64,000 bases of DNA from Geobacillus subterraneus (lineage in GTDB: Bacteria > Bacillota > Bacilli > Bacillales > Anoxybacillaceae), in the NCBI RefSeq assembly GCF_001618685.1, contig NZ_CP014342.1:372001-436000 (forward strand), written 5' to 3'. Positions 55,881 to 64,000 of the stretch are shown here, piece by piece. Within the stretch, counting starts at the first letter, position 1; every line of letters begins with the position of its first letter. Both the position numbers and the translations under genes were made by a program. A model generated the notes under the pieces. The model saw nothing but the letters and a program-made list of their open reading frames with translations, did no database searches and was not told where the DNA came from.

Positions 55881-55942
55881 TTTTTTCAGGCAGGACTTTC
55901 CCTCCCCATGTGGAAAACAGAAAAGAAAACAGGAGGAGCGGC

Positions 55943-56122
55943 ATGTATAAAGTGAAAGTGTTTGACAAAGAACATGAGAAAGATTTAGAAGCGGCCGTCA
56001 ACGATTTTCTAGCCCGCCTGAAAGACGGGCAGCTGATTGATGTCAAATACAGCGTGGCGGCGATGGAGTCAGAAGGCGAGCAAATTTATTGCTTTTCCGC
56101 CATGGTCATTTACCGGACGTAA
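55943..56122 (+). CDS. cse60: Sporulation protein Cse60
   Basis: 59 residues starting MYKVKVFDKEHEKDLEAAVN after AGGAGGAGCGGC. Matches remembered Cse60, a small acidic protein of the sigma-E mother-cell regulon, through EKDLEAAVNDFLARL and IDVKYSVA followed by EGEQIYCFSAMVIY. An in-frame ATG upstream at 55910 has no site. Role in spore formation is not defined. Confidence 0.85.
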   Translation: MYKVKVFDKEHEKDLEAAVNDFLARLKDGQLIDVKYSVAAMESEGEQIYCFSAMVIYRT

Positions 56123-56253
56123 TGGGCCGGGCCGCCCCGGTTGCAGGTGTGGAGCCGGAACGCCGAGTTGTTTGTAAGAGGCTTGGCGGTCCGCTTTTTG
56201 CCGGCCGTTGTCCGCTTCATCGGCGGGAAAGCGGCTGCGCCTCGTTTGGCATG

Positions 56254-56346
56254 CTGTCAATCAGCTGTCTGCGCCGATGATTCCCGTCATTCGTCGAAAA
56301 CCCGTCTATCTCGACACTGTCAATCGGCTGTCTGCGCCGATGATTC
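56254..56346. repeat. 30-bp direct repeat spanning the 3' end of ytfP
   Basis: CTGTCAATC(A/G)GCTGTCTGCG... occurs at 56254-56283 and 56317-56346 with one mismatch, 63 bases apart. The second copy is the last ten codons and stop of the ytfP gene; the first is an untranslated copy just beyond it. Confidence 0.8.
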
Positions 56347-57627
56347 GCTTCGGCTGCTTTTCGCCTCTAACGCATAGCGGGCGGCATTCATGCCGGCGAG
56401 CCGCCCGGTCACCAAGGCGGCGGTGATGTTGTAGCCGCCCGTATAGCCGTGGATGTCCAAAATTTCGCCGCAAAAATAGAGCCCAGCCATGCATTTGGAC
56501 GCCATCGTTTTCGGTTCAATTTCTTTCACAGACACCCCGCCCCCGGTCACGAACGCTTTTTCGATGGGCAGCGTGCCGTGGACGCGAAACGTAAACTGTT
56601 TGCAGCAGCGGACAAACGCCCGCAATGCCTCATGGCTTACCGTGCCGGCGGCCGCTTGCGGGTCGATGCCGCTTCGCTCGAGCAAAAAGGCGGCGTACCG
56701 CTCCGGCAGCACCGTTTTGGCGATGGTTTTCACCGCTTTTTTCGGCTCTTCTTTGCATAATTTGGCCAGGCGTTGAAACAGTTCTTCTTGCGTGACGTCC
56801 GGCAGCGCATCGATGCTCATGGCGACGGCGCCGTCGGCGGCGTTTTTCAGCGCTTTCACAACAAACTGGCTGCAGCGGAGAGCAGCCGGGCCGGAGATGC
56901 CGAAATGGGTAAACAGCATGTCCATCCGGTGGGTGATGATCGGTTTGCCGTTCGGCTTTAAGACGCCAAGCGCCACATCGCGCAGCGACAGCCCTTGCAG
57001 CGTCCGGTTTTGGATGAACGGCTCGTTCGATACGATCGGCACTTCGGTCGGAAACAGCTCGGTCACCGTATGGCCGGCTTTTTTTGCCCAAGGATAGCCG
57101 TCGCCCGTCGAGCCGGTTTGCGGCACCGATTTGCCGCCGACCGCGACGACGACAGCGTTGGCGGCGATCGTCTCCCCGCTTTTTAGCTTGACGCCGACCG
57201 TTTTTCCGCGCTCATACCAAACATCCTCAACCGGCGTTTCAAGCCGGATATCGACCTTAAGCCGGCCGAGTTCGTTCACGAGCGCCTCGACGACGGATTG
57301 AGCGCTGTCGCTTTTTGGAAACATGCGGCCGTGGTCTTCTTCCTTCAGCGGCACGCCAAGCCGTTCAAAAAAGCGAATGATGTCTTCGTTGTTAAATACG
57401 GAAAAGGCGCTGTATAAAAAGCGGCCGTTGCCGGGAATGTGGCGGACGATTTCATCGATCGGCAGCCGGTTTGTGACATTGCAGCGCCCGCCGCCGGAGA
57501 TGGCGAGCTTGCGCCCGAGCTTTGTCCCTTTTTCCAACAGCAGCACGCTTGCTCCTTGTTCCCCAGCAGCGATCGCCGCCATGAGTCCAGACGGGCCGCC
57601 GCCGATGACGATGACGTCATATCCCAT
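56320..57627 (-). CDS. ytfP: HI0933-family FAD-dependent oxidoreductase (YtfP)
   Basis: 435 residues. ATG 57627 lies eight bases after AAAGGGTGG and starts [20 protein letters not shown], the dinucleotide-binding GxGxxG motif. Further family marks: [10 protein letters not shown] near residue 40, [17 protein letters not shown] and the C-terminal [10 protein letters not shown] plus [19 protein letters not shown]. Flavoprotein of unknown substrate. Its 3' end is duplicated just downstream. Confidence 0.93.
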   Translation of the reverse strand: MGYDVIVIGGGPSGLMAAIAAGEQGASVLLLEKGTKLGRKLAISGGGRCNVTNRLPIDEIVRHIPGNGRFLYSAFSVFNNEDIIRFFERLGVPLKEEDHGRMFPKSDSAQSVVEALVNELGRLKVDIRLETPVEDVWYERGKTVGVKLKSGETIAANAVVVAVGGKSVPQTGSTGDGYPWAKKAGHTVTELFPTEVPIVSNEPFIQNRTLQGLSLRDVALGVLKPNGKPIITHRMDMLFTHFGISGPAALRCSQFVVKALKNAADGAVAMSIDALPDVTQEELFQRLAKLCKEEPKKAVKTIAKTVLPERYAAFLLERSGIDPQAAAGTVSHEALRAFVRCCKQFTFRVHGTLPIEKAFVTGGGVSVKEIEPKTMASKCMAGLYFCGEILDIHGYTGGYNITAALVTGRLAGMNAARYALEAKSSRSESSAQTAD

Positions 57628-57741
57628 ATGCATTCCACCCTTTCGTTGTCCGCAACCAGACAATGTTTTTCGTTCCGTTGCCAACTATGATAAAATAGGA
57701 ATGTTGCCATTTTCAACGTCCACGGTTAGGGAAGGGATCGT

Positions 57742-59370
57742 ATGTCAACATCGAAACTGCTGCGCGGCACATTTATTTTAACCGCTGGCGTGATGATTTC
57801 CCGTCTTCTCGGCTTATTTTACGTCATTCCGTTTTACCATCTTGTCGGCGAGCGCGGCGGGGCGCTGTACGGATACGGCTATGTGCCGTACCAAATTTTT
57901 TTAAGTTTAGCAACGGCTGGGCTGCCGGTCGCTGTATCGAAATTTGTGTCAAAATACAATGCCCTTGAGGAATACCGCGTCGGCTATACGCTCTTTCGCT
58001 CCGGCCTCGTGCTCATGTTGGCGAGCGGCGTCGCTTCATGGCTCATTTTGTACGGGCTGGCGCCTGTTTTGGCCCCGCATGTCATCGATGCGGAAACAAA
58101 CGTCAACTCGGTGGATGACGTCGTTGCCGTCATTCGCGCCGTCAGTTTTGCGCTCATCATCGTGCCGATGATGAGCTTGATCCGCGGCTTTTTCCAGGGG
58201 CATGAGTCGATGGGGCCGACAGCGCTGTCGCAAGTCGTCGAGCAAATCGTGCGCATTGTCTTTTTGCTTGGGGCTTGTTATGTCATTTTGCGCATTTGGG
58301 ACGGCTCGATCGTCACCGCGGTGAGCGCAGCGACGTTTGCCGCGTTTGTCGGCGCCGTCGGCGGGCTGTTGGTGCTTGTTGTGTATTGGTGGAAGCGGCG
58401 TCCGTATTTGCGTTCTTTGCTCGAGCGCGACCGCGGCGAAGTGAGCGTGTCGCTCCCGGCGATGTATAAGGAGCTGCTCCTTTCTTCGATTCCGTTCGTC
58501 TTTGTCGGTTTGTCGATGTCGCTTTATCAGCTCATCGACCAGTTTACGTTCAACCATGCGATGGCCGCCGCCGGGTTGGGAAACATATCGGAACACGCGT
58601 ATTCGGTGTTCAATATGTGGGCGCAAAAGCTCGTCATCATCCCGGTGACGCTGGCAACCTCGTTCAGCTTGGCGCTCATTCCGACGATCACGAAAGCGCA
58701 TGTCGAACAAAACCGGAAGGCGCTGCGGCAATATTTGAACCAGACGTTCCAAGTGCTCATGTTTTTAACGATGCCGGCGGTGATCGGCATGGCGGTGCTC
58801 GCCGGCCCGATGTACAGCTCGTTTTACAGCTATGACCCGCTCGGTGAACAAGTGCTGCGCTGGTACGCTCCGGCAGCGATTTTGTACGCATTATTTTCCG
58901 TGACGGCCGCGATCATGCAAGGCATTAACCAGCAGCGGTTTACAGTGATCAGTTTAGCTGCCGGCTTGCTGGTGAAACTGTCGCTGAACACGCGGCTCAT
59001 TATGGAATGGGAGACGGTTGGCGCCATCGTCGCGACGATGGCCGGGTATTTCGTTTCAGTGGCGTTCAACTTATGGGTGATTCAACGGTACACCCGTTAC
59101 CGCTACCGCTTTGTCCTTCGCCGGACGGTGTTTATGGCCATTTTGACGGCGTTGATGTCATTGGCGGTGATGGCGGTTTCGGCGTTGGTCGGGCGGTGGA
59201 TCGACTATCGCGATGGCACGGTGGAGTCGGTGTTGGTTGCCGCGATTGGCGCAGCGGCTGGCGCGGCGGTGTACTTGTTTCTCAGCATTCGCTCCGGGCT
59301 GTTTTCCGCGCTATTTGGCGACCGGTTTGCTTTTTGGCGGCGCAAGAAAGAGAAAAAGGCCGTGTCATAA
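57742..59370 (+). CDS. ytgP: Lipid II flippase, MurJ-type (YtgP)
   Basis: 542 residues with about 14 membrane helices, start MSTSKLLRGTFILTAGVMIS after AGGGAAGGGATCGT. MOP-superfamily exporter; B. subtilis YtgP is the MurJ equivalent moving lipid II across the membrane, redundant with Amj. Conserved features: SRLLGLFYVIPFYHLVGE at the N-terminus, RGFFQGHESMGPTALSQVVEQ, and a basic C-terminal tail (FWRRKKEKK). Divergent from ytfP with a short shared promoter region. Confidence 0.93.
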   Translation: MSTSKLLRGTFILTAGVMISRLLGLFYVIPFYHLVGERGGALYGYGYVPYQIFLSLATAGLPVAVSKFVSKYNALEEYRVGYTLFRSGLVLMLASGVASWLILYGLAPVLAPHVIDAETNVNSVDDVVAVIRAVSFALIIVPMMSLIRGFFQGHESMGPTALSQVVEQIVRIVFLLGACYVILRIWDGSIVTAVSAATFAAFVGAVGGLLVLVVYWWKRRPYLRSLLERDRGEVSVSLPAMYKELLLSSIPFVFVGLSMSLYQLIDQFTFNHAMAAAGLGNISEHAYSVFNMWAQKLVIIPVTLATSFSLALIPTITKAHVEQNRKALRQYLNQTFQVLMFLTMPAVIGMAVLAGPMYSSFYSYDPLGEQVLRWYAPAAILYALFSVTAAIMQGINQQRFTVISLAAGLLVKLSLNTRLIMEWETVGAIVATMAGYFVSVAFNLWVIQRYTRYRYRFVLRRTVFMAILTALMSLAVMAVSALVGRWIDYRDGTVESVLVAAIGAAAGAAVYLFLSIRSGLFSALFGDRFAFWRRKKEKKAVS

Positions 59371-59437
59371 ACCTTGTTGGTCGGTTTTTTGGTTTTGCCG
59401 CCGCCTCTTTGGCAGCTGCGGATTGGTTGCCGAAAAG

Positions 59438-59474
59438 AGAAGAAGGCGGTCTTGCCACCCGCCTTCTTTCTTTA
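59438..59474. terminator. Bidirectional terminator between ytgP and the small Tyr-rich gene
   Basis: GAAGGCGG / CCGCCTTC stem with AGAGAA before and TTTCTTTA after. Lies between convergent genes. Confidence 0.75.
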
Positions 59475-59483
59475 CTGATCCGT

Positions 59484-59696
59484 TTACGAGAGGCCAAGCC
59501 GGCGCTCGATGCGGTCGAGGCGGCTGTCCACCCGGTCGAGCCGCCGGTCGAGCCGTTCGACAGCCCGCTCGAGCCGTTCGATGCGGCGCGCCCAGTTGGC
59601 AAACTGCCCGCCGGGATACCCAGGCCAGAATTGGCCGGCTGGCGGCTGTTGACGGTAATCGTCAAACGTCGGGACATAATAGTAATACTCGTTCAT
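59484..59696 (-). CDS. Small Tyr-rich coiled-coil protein
   Basis: 70 residues starting MNEYYYYVPTFDDYRQQPPA with AAAGGAGATATGCCG upstream. The first half is Tyr/Pro/Gly-rich (QFWPGYPGGQFANW); the second is a repeating Arg/Leu/Asp heptad pattern (RIERLERAVERLDRRLDRVD) predicting a coiled coil. Such tails and Tyr-rich heads occur in spore-coat proteins, but this is only a suggestion. Frames extending upstream to 60608 are antisense to the rsuA-type gene and not real. Confidence 0.75.
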   Translation of the reverse strand: MNEYYYYVPTFDDYRQQPPAGQFWPGYPGGQFANWARRIERLERAVERLDRRLDRVDSRLDRIERRLGLS

Positions 59697-59801
59697 CGGC
59701 ATATCTCCTTTCTGCATGATTCCCTCATAGTGTATGGTGAGGAGGCAAAAGCGGACTAGATAAACGCCCAAGTATGGGGAAGATTTTAGGAGGGATTTTT
59801 C

Positions 59802-60542
59802 GTGGAACTGCGCATTGACAAGCTCCTCGCCCATATGGGGTACGGGACGAGGAAGGAAGTGAAAAAGCTGCTGAAGTCCGGCGCGGTGAAAGTGGATGGC
59901 GCTGCTGTCCATGATGCGAAAACGAAAGTGCGGCCGGACGAACAGACGGTGACCGTCTGGGGAGAAACGGTCGAGTACAAACCGTTCATTTATTTGATGA
60001 TGAACAAGCCGCCGGGCGTCATCTCGGCGACGGAAGACGCCGTGGAAGAGACGGTCGTCGATTTGCTTGAAGAGGAAGACCGGCTGTTTGCCCCGTTTCC
60101 GGTCGGGCGGCTCGACAAAGACACGGAAGGGCTTCTGCTGCTGACGAACGACGGACAGCTCGCCCATCAGCTGCTGGCGCCGAAAAAACATGTGCCAAAA
60201 ACGTACTTTGCCGTCATTGACGGCGAGGTGACGGGTGACGATGTGGCGGCGTTCCGGCGCGGCGTTGTGCTCGATGACGGTTATGAAACGAAGCCGGCCG
60301 AGCTCGTTGTGCTGAAATCCGGCCGGCGTTCCGATGTCGAAGTGACGATTACGGAAGGGAAATTTCATCAGGTGAAACGGATGTTTCAAGCGGTCGGCAA
60401 GCGGGTCGTTTATTTGAAGCGGGTGCAAATGGGGCCGCTTTCCCTCGATCCGAATTTGGCGGCCGGCGAATATCGGGAATTGACCGATGAAGAGATTGAG
60501 AGGCTGAAGCAATATCGGGCGGACGAAAAAAAAGGAACCTGA
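59802..60542 (+). CDS. ytzG: Pseudouridine synthase, RsuA family (YtzG-like)
   Basis: 246 residues, GTG 59802 after AGGAGGGATTTTTC. N-terminal S4 RNA-binding domain (ELRIDKLLAHMGYGTRKEVK), then the catalytic block GRLDKDTEGLLLLTNDG near residue 103 with the nucleophilic Asp, and EGKFHQVKRMFQAVG near 185. Expected to make pseudouridine in 16S rRNA (position 516 in E. coli RsuA). Ends in a strong terminator. Confidence 0.93.
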   Translation: MELRIDKLLAHMGYGTRKEVKKLLKSGAVKVDGAAVHDAKTKVRPDEQTVTVWGETVEYKPFIYLMMNKPPGVISATEDAVEETVVDLLEEEDRLFAPFPVGRLDKDTEGLLLLTNDGQLAHQLLAPKKHVPKTYFAVIDGEVTGDDVAAFRRGVVLDDGYETKPAELVVLKSGRRSDVEVTITEGKFHQVKRMFQAVGKRVVYLKRVQMGPLSLDPNLAAGEYRELTDEEIERLKQYRADEKKGT

Positions 60543-60558
60543 GGAGGTTCCTTTTTTA
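60529..60558 (+). terminator. Terminator of the rsuA-type gene
   Basis: AAAGGAACC / GGTTCCTTT stem followed by more Ts, overlapping the stop codon. Confidence 0.9.
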
Positions 60559-60642
60559 TAGAAAAGTAAGGAATGTTCGTTCGTTAGGAAAAGACGTTCC
60601 GCATCCATCTCTCATCCCGTTTTGCCTTGTTGGCACCGGTTT

Positions 60643-60864
60643 TTAAGAAGAGATACGCACTTTTTTGTTCGTGGTCGTCCATTTGCCCTTGCTCGGGCTG
60701 CGAACGAGATCGTTGTACATAAGCACGTTTAAGTCACGCTGGATCGTTCGTGGGGTGGTGCCGAACTCATCAACAAGTTCTTGGGTCGTAACCGTTCCTT
60801 TTTCGCTAATATACATATACACGGATTTGATGCGAGTAAGCATCCGGTGTGTTGAAGGTTTCAA
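60643..60864 (-). CDS. ytzE: DeoR-type small transcriptional regulator (YtzE)
   Basis: 73 residues. TTG 60864 (MKPSTHRMLTRIKSVYMYIS) is chosen because GGGAGTGG lies a few bases before it and the N-terminus agrees with the remembered B. subtilis YtzE. It is a single winged helix-turn-helix domain: TVTTQELVDEFGTTPRTIQRDLNVL is the DeoR HTH, then a basic tail KWTTTNKKVRISS. There is no effector domain. Target genes unknown. An upstream in-frame extension to 60903 lacks a site. Confidence 0.9.
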   Translation of the reverse strand: MKPSTHRMLTRIKSVYMYISEKGTVTTQELVDEFGTTPRTIQRDLNVLMYNDLVRSPSKGKWTTTNKKVRISS

Positions 60865-61115
60865 AAGACCACTCCCTATCTTAGCATCATTCGCATGGCA
60901 CAACCGACAGCTTGCAGATGAGAGATGTCTTTATCTGTTTACTACCATTGTACACGAAATGGCCGGGAAAATGCTACCCGTTTGCCCTTATTCACGAAAA
61001 ATTTAAACTTTTTGTAGCGAAAATGAAACGAAGTTGTGACAGACGAAAAATTTTGACTTCCCTTTTTCAATGTGATACGTTGGCAACAAAGAGCAAAAAG
61101 AAAGGAAGAATAACG

Positions 61116-62522
61116 TTGAACATCAACTGGATCGAGGAGGCGCGGAAGCGGAAAGACGAGTTCGTCCGCGAGGTGCAAGCGCTTGTCCGCATTCCGAGCG
61201 TCCGCGATGATGGCGGGGCGCGGCCGGGGGCGCCGTTTGGGCCGAAGGTGGCGGAAGCGCTCGATTACATGTTAACTCGCGGTCAAGAAGAAGGATTTCG
61301 CATTAAAAACGTCGACGGCTATGCCGGGCATATCGAAATGGGAGAAGGAGAGCAGCTGGTCGGCGTGCTCGGTCATATTGACGTCGTGCCGGCCGGGGAC
61401 GGGTGGTCCGTTGATCCGTTTGCGGCCGAAGTCAAGGACGGCCGCCTTTACGGGCGCGGAGCGATCGATGATAAAGGGCCGACTGTCGCCGCGTTTTACG
61501 CGATGAAAATCGTAAAAGAACTCGGGCTGCCGCTTGGCAAACGGGTGCGGCTCATCATCGGAGGTGATGAGGAAAGCGATTGGCGCTGTGTCGGCCATTA
61601 TTTCAAGCATGAAGAGATGCCGGATGTCGGGTTTGTTCCCGATGCCGATTTTCCGATTATTTACGCAGAAAAAGGGATCATTGATGCCGATTTGCGCTAT
61701 CGCCCCGCGGGAAGCGAAGAAACGGGGGAAATGACGCTCCGTTCATTTCAAGCCGGCCGCCGCTACAATATGGTGCCCGATGCGGCCGAAGCCGTCGTCG
61801 AAGGAGCCGGGCTCGAGGGATGGTTTAGCCGTTATGAGCAGTTTTGCCGGGAATGCGGATTAAACGGAAACATTCGCCATAGCGGTGAAGCGGTGACGCT
61901 GACGCTAGAAGGGGTGTCCGCCCATGGCGCCGAGCCGGAGCGCGGCGAAAATGCCGGCGTCTACTTGGCGCAATTTTTAGCGGGCCTTCCGCTGGATGGA
62001 CGCAGCCAGCCGTTTGTCCGGTTTGTGGCATCCGCGTTTTTTGGCGACACGCGCGGCCAAAAACTCCACCTTGCGTATCGGGATGAGCCGAGCGGCGAGC
62101 TGACGGTGAATGTCGGCGTGCTGTCATACGATCGTGAGCAAGGCGGAACCATCGGGCTCAACATCCGCTATCCGGTGACGGCTGACGGCGAAACGATCCG
62201 CCAAACGTTAGCCGGCGTTGCTGCCCGGCGCGGCCTCACGCTCGGACGCTTCCATGATACGAAACCGCATTACGTCGATCCAAATCATGAATGGATTCGC
62301 ACGCTTCAACGCGTCTATGAAGAACAAACCGGCGAGCCGGGCCGGCTGTTGGCCATCGGCGGCGGTACGTATGCCCGCGCGCTCAAAGCCGGGGTGGCGT
62401 TCGGCGCGTTGTTTCCGGGCCGTCCTGATGTCGCCCATCAGAAAGATGAATATGCCGAGATCGACGATTTAGTGAAGGCGGTCGCCATTTACGCTCAGGC
62501 GATCTACGAGCTGGCCAAATAA
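61116..62522 (+). CDS. pepV: Dipeptidase PepV (M20A family)
   Basis: Zinc dipeptidase, 468 residues. TTG 61116 with AAAGGAAG seven bases before gives MNINWIEEARKRKDEFVREV, the normal PepV start; the open frame upstream to 60912 is not coding. Metal ligands: VGVLGHIDVVPAGDGW (His), YGRGAIDDKGPTVA (bridging Asp), GGDEESDWRC (catalytic and ligand Glu), VPDADFPIIYAEKG (Asp) and the C-terminal His in PDVAHQKDEYAEID. Lid-domain segment VSAHGAEPERGENAG is intact. Cytosolic peptide breakdown. Confidence 0.95.
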   Translation: MNINWIEEARKRKDEFVREVQALVRIPSVRDDGGARPGAPFGPKVAEALDYMLTRGQEEGFRIKNVDGYAGHIEMGEGEQLVGVLGHIDVVPAGDGWSVDPFAAEVKDGRLYGRGAIDDKGPTVAAFYAMKIVKELGLPLGKRVRLIIGGDEESDWRCVGHYFKHEEMPDVGFVPDADFPIIYAEKGIIDADLRYRPAGSEETGEMTLRSFQAGRRYNMVPDAAEAVVEGAGLEGWFSRYEQFCRECGLNGNIRHSGEAVTLTLEGVSAHGAEPERGENAGVYLAQFLAGLPLDGRSQPFVRFVASAFFGDTRGQKLHLAYRDEPSGELTVNVGVLSYDREQGGTIGLNIRYPVTADGETIRQTLAGVAARRGLTLGRFHDTKPHYVDPNHEWIRTLQRVYEEQTGEPGRLLAIGGGTYARALKAGVAFGALFPGRPDVAHQKDEYAEIDDLVKAVAIYAQAIYELAK

Positions 62523-62533
62523 ACCGCTGCTTA

Positions 62534-62670
62534 AGAAGGCTGGTGAAAAACAGCGGTTGTCCCTAGCTGACGTCCGATGACGTGAAACGAGAAGTTGATA
62601 CCACAAGGTTTCTCAATTTGAGAAACAAGGCGGTGAAGCAACCTGCGCCTTTAATCACTTGGCTTTTCGG
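62534..62670. repeat. Dispersed structured repeat, copy 2
   Basis: Homologous to 33042-33179 (see there). Here the central hairpin is a perfect GTTTCTCAA / TTGAGAAAC palindrome. It lies directly between the pepV stop and the following MFS gene. The terminal repeats (AAGGCTGGTGA and ATCACTTGGCTT) are more diverged than in copy 1. Confidence 0.75.
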
Positions 62671-62739
62671 AACGGCTGAAGAATGAACAAGGCTGCCCCG
62701 CGGGACAGCAGTGCTTTGACGAGGAAAGGGGAGAACGGG

Positions 62740-63936
62740 ATGGAAGCGGCTTTAAAACGGGAGGCAGCGGCGCGAAAAACGGTGTTTCCGCTCTTTTATT
62801 TTCTGATCTTTTTTGCCTTTGGCGCCTTGTTTCCGCTTTTGTCGGTCTATTTGCAGGAAGAGGCGCGCCTGCCGGGGACGGCCATCGGCTGGATTATGTC
62901 GCTCACCCCGATCGTGACGATGGCCGCTCAGCCGCTTTGGGGCATGGCGACCGACTATACGCGCAAACCGGTCGGGATGTTACTAATAACGCTTGTTTTG
63001 GCGTCGTTGTTCGGGCTTATGTATTCATTTGCCGGCAGCTATGAAGCGTTTGTGGCGTTGACGGTGCTCCTTTCGGCCGTACAGAGCGCCATCGTTCCGC
63101 TTTCGGACAGCCTCGCCCTTCGCCATGTGCACGAACAAGGCGGAAACTACGGGGCGATCCGGCTGTGGGGGTCGCTCGGCTTTGCTGTGGCGGTGTTGGT
63201 CGTCGGTTGGCTGTCCGAACATACCGCGTTTGCGGCCATTTTTTATACGTTTTCAGTTGCGTTGCTAGTTGCGGCAGCGCTGACCGCCCGCCTGCCGCGC
63301 TGCCGGGCGGCGGTGCCGGCGGGGCGGTTGACGCGGCGCGACATCGGCGGGCTGCTTTCGATTGGCCCGTTTCGGCTGTTGTTGACGGCGACGTTTTTAT
63401 TGTTCGGCCCGATTTTGGCCAACAACTCGTATTTCGGGCTGTTGATTCATGAACTCGGCGGCACGCTGACCGGCATCGGCTTCGCGTTTTTGCTTGCGGC
63501 CGGAAGCGAGGCGCCGTTTATGAAAGCGGCGGACCGGCTCATCCGCCGCTTCGGCATGGTGCGCCTGCTCATTTTGGCGGCGCTGCTGTCGGCGGCCCGC
63601 TGGCTGTCATACGCTGCCGATCCACCGCTTTGGTTTGTCTATATGACAACGGTTGTGCAAGGCTGTTCCGTCGGATTGTCGATTCCGACCGCGCTCCATT
63701 ATGCGCGCCGCCTGGCGCCGGAGCGGGTGCAGGTGACGGCGGTGTCCCTCTACTCGGCGGTCGGCAACGGCCTTGGCGCCTGGTTTTGCACGCTGTTGGG
63801 CGGATATTTGCTTGAGCGGTGGCAGATTGGCGCGGTGTATTGGTTTTTTGGCGCGTGCACGCTCGCCAGCGTATTCGTGCTGCTTTGGCTTGCCAAACTA
63901 GAACGAGACGATCAATCGGCAGGTGAGAAAGAATGA
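62740..63936 (+). CDS. MFS transporter (MFS_1-like)
   Basis: 398 residues, 12 helices, ATG 62740 with AAAGGGGAG six bases before (MEAALKREAAARKTVFPLFY). ATG 62683 in the repeat-proximal sequence is a less likely start. The N-terminal helix (LFYFLIFFAFGALFPLLSVYLQEE) and PLWGMATDYTRKPVGM resemble the MFS_1_like/LacY-related group seen in Bacillaceae as putative sugar or drug transporters. Substrate unknown. Its stop overlaps the next start (ATGA). Confidence 0.85.
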   Translation: MEAALKREAAARKTVFPLFYFLIFFAFGALFPLLSVYLQEEARLPGTAIGWIMSLTPIVTMAAQPLWGMATDYTRKPVGMLLITLVLASLFGLMYSFAGSYEAFVALTVLLSAVQSAIVPLSDSLALRHVHEQGGNYGAIRLWGSLGFAVAVLVVGWLSEHTAFAAIFYTFSVALLVAAALTARLPRCRAAVPAGRLTRRDIGGLLSIGPFRLLLTATFLLFGPILANNSYFGLLIHELGGTLTGIGFAFLLAAGSEAPFMKAADRLIRRFGMVRLLILAALLSAARWLSYAADPPLWFVYMTTVVQGCSVGLSIPTALHYARRLAPERVQVTAVSLYSAVGNGLGAWFCTLLGGYLLERWQIGAVYWFFGACTLASVFVLLWLAKLERDDQSAGEKE

Positions 63937-64000
63937 AACGAAGCCATTATTTTATTGCCGTCCCGCTGACAGCGGAGGCCAAACAAGCCATTCGCCGCTT
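63933..64000 (+). CDS. thpR: RNA 2',3'-cyclic phosphodiesterase (2'-5' RNA ligase family), partial
   Basis: Only the first 22 codons are in the window: MKRSHYFIAVPLTAEAKQAI. HYFIAVPL is the usual opening strand of ThpR/LigT-type 2H phosphoesterases (ytlP in B. subtilis). The HxTxxF motifs lie beyond the edge. ATG 63933 overlaps the MFS stop by four bases, suggesting coupled translation. Confidence 0.7.
   Translation, partial: MKRSHYFIAVPLTAEAKQAIRR

Larger units (their letters stand above)
55501..55942. other. Gene-free stretch with several hairpins
   Basis: No frame with start and ribosome binding site was found. It contains a GC-rich first part, a GGGCTGACCCAAAAGGTCG block near 55654, a hairpin AGGGGGGCC/GGCCCCCT (55737-55764) with an internal T-run, and a terminator at 55839-55880. 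It may be a decayed element or hold an untranslated RNA. Confidence 0.5.

Noticed and set aside
59697-60608. Long minus-strand extension of the Tyr-rich protein
   Set aside because: It is antisense to the RsuA-type pseudouridine synthase and is read only because of GC-rich codon bias.
1-64000. tRNA, rRNA and CRISPR arrays
   Set aside because: None was recognised while reading both strands; short tRNA genes cannot be fully excluded without a covariance search.

Overview
The window looks like a chromosomal segment of a thermophilic Bacillaceae, most likely Geobacillus. The basis is recognition of protein sequences (GlgB, MetK, PckA, LeuS and the Men enzymes read like their Geobacillus counterparts), moderately high GC in the core, strong GGAGG-type ribosome binding sites with frequent TTG and GTG starts, and gene order matching the B. 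subtilis ytk-ytl-ytm-ytq-ytp/men/leuS neighbourhood as I recall it. No database search was possible, so names rest on motifs and remembered family sequences. No tRNA, rRNA or CRISPR array was found.

Layout. 1-5.03 kb is an AT-rich accessory patch: the 3' part of a Cd/Zn P-type ATPase, the left end of an ISL3-type element, an unknown gene, a doubly frameshifted restriction-type nuclease gene and a TnpB gene broken by one in-frame TGA. 5.1-9.7 kb holds a secreted nucleotidase, two convergent LysE-type exporters and a CDF zinc/cadmium exporter. 9.87-17.8 kb is the glycogen operon glgB-C-D-A-P, with coupled or overlapping genes. 17.9-27.1 kb holds an AIM24-like gene, yteA, and the menaquinone genes: menA divergent from menF-D-H-B-E. 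27.1-31 kb is metal-related and small: a DUF1540 gene, a Fur-box-controlled DUF2325 operon, an EF-hand/dockerin-like remnant, a Zur-box-controlled zinc-binding lipoprotein, a truncated CobW-type gene and yidD.

31.1-38.3 kb runs luxS, ytzI, dps, a holin-like gene, ytkD, the ytlA-C-D ABC importer, ytmA and ytmB. 38.5-43.4 kb is a second accessory patch: an Rpn-type nuclease gene, an AT-rich MFS gene and a complete IS1634-family element flanked by a 6-bp target duplication, sitting in a small unknown gene. 43.5-46.8 kb has pckA (candidate CcpN site over its -10) divergent from metK, which has a SAM riboswitch. 46.9-64 kb returns to core genes: gamma-carbonic-anhydrase-like ytoA, ytpB, ytqB/ytqA, small genes, an MFS gene, leuS with a T-box, a rhodanese, cse60, ytfP, the lipid II flippase ytgP, an RsuA-type pseudouridine synthase, ytzE, pepV, an MFS gene and the start of a 2'-5' RNA ligase-like gene.

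Most interesting unexplained signals: a roughly 137-bp structured dispersed repeat present twice (33.04 and 62.53 kb), the Fur-box DUF2325 plus unknown-protein operon, the TnpB with a candidate omega-RNA end, and a run of decayed genes whose lesions lie at homopolymers or single bases.
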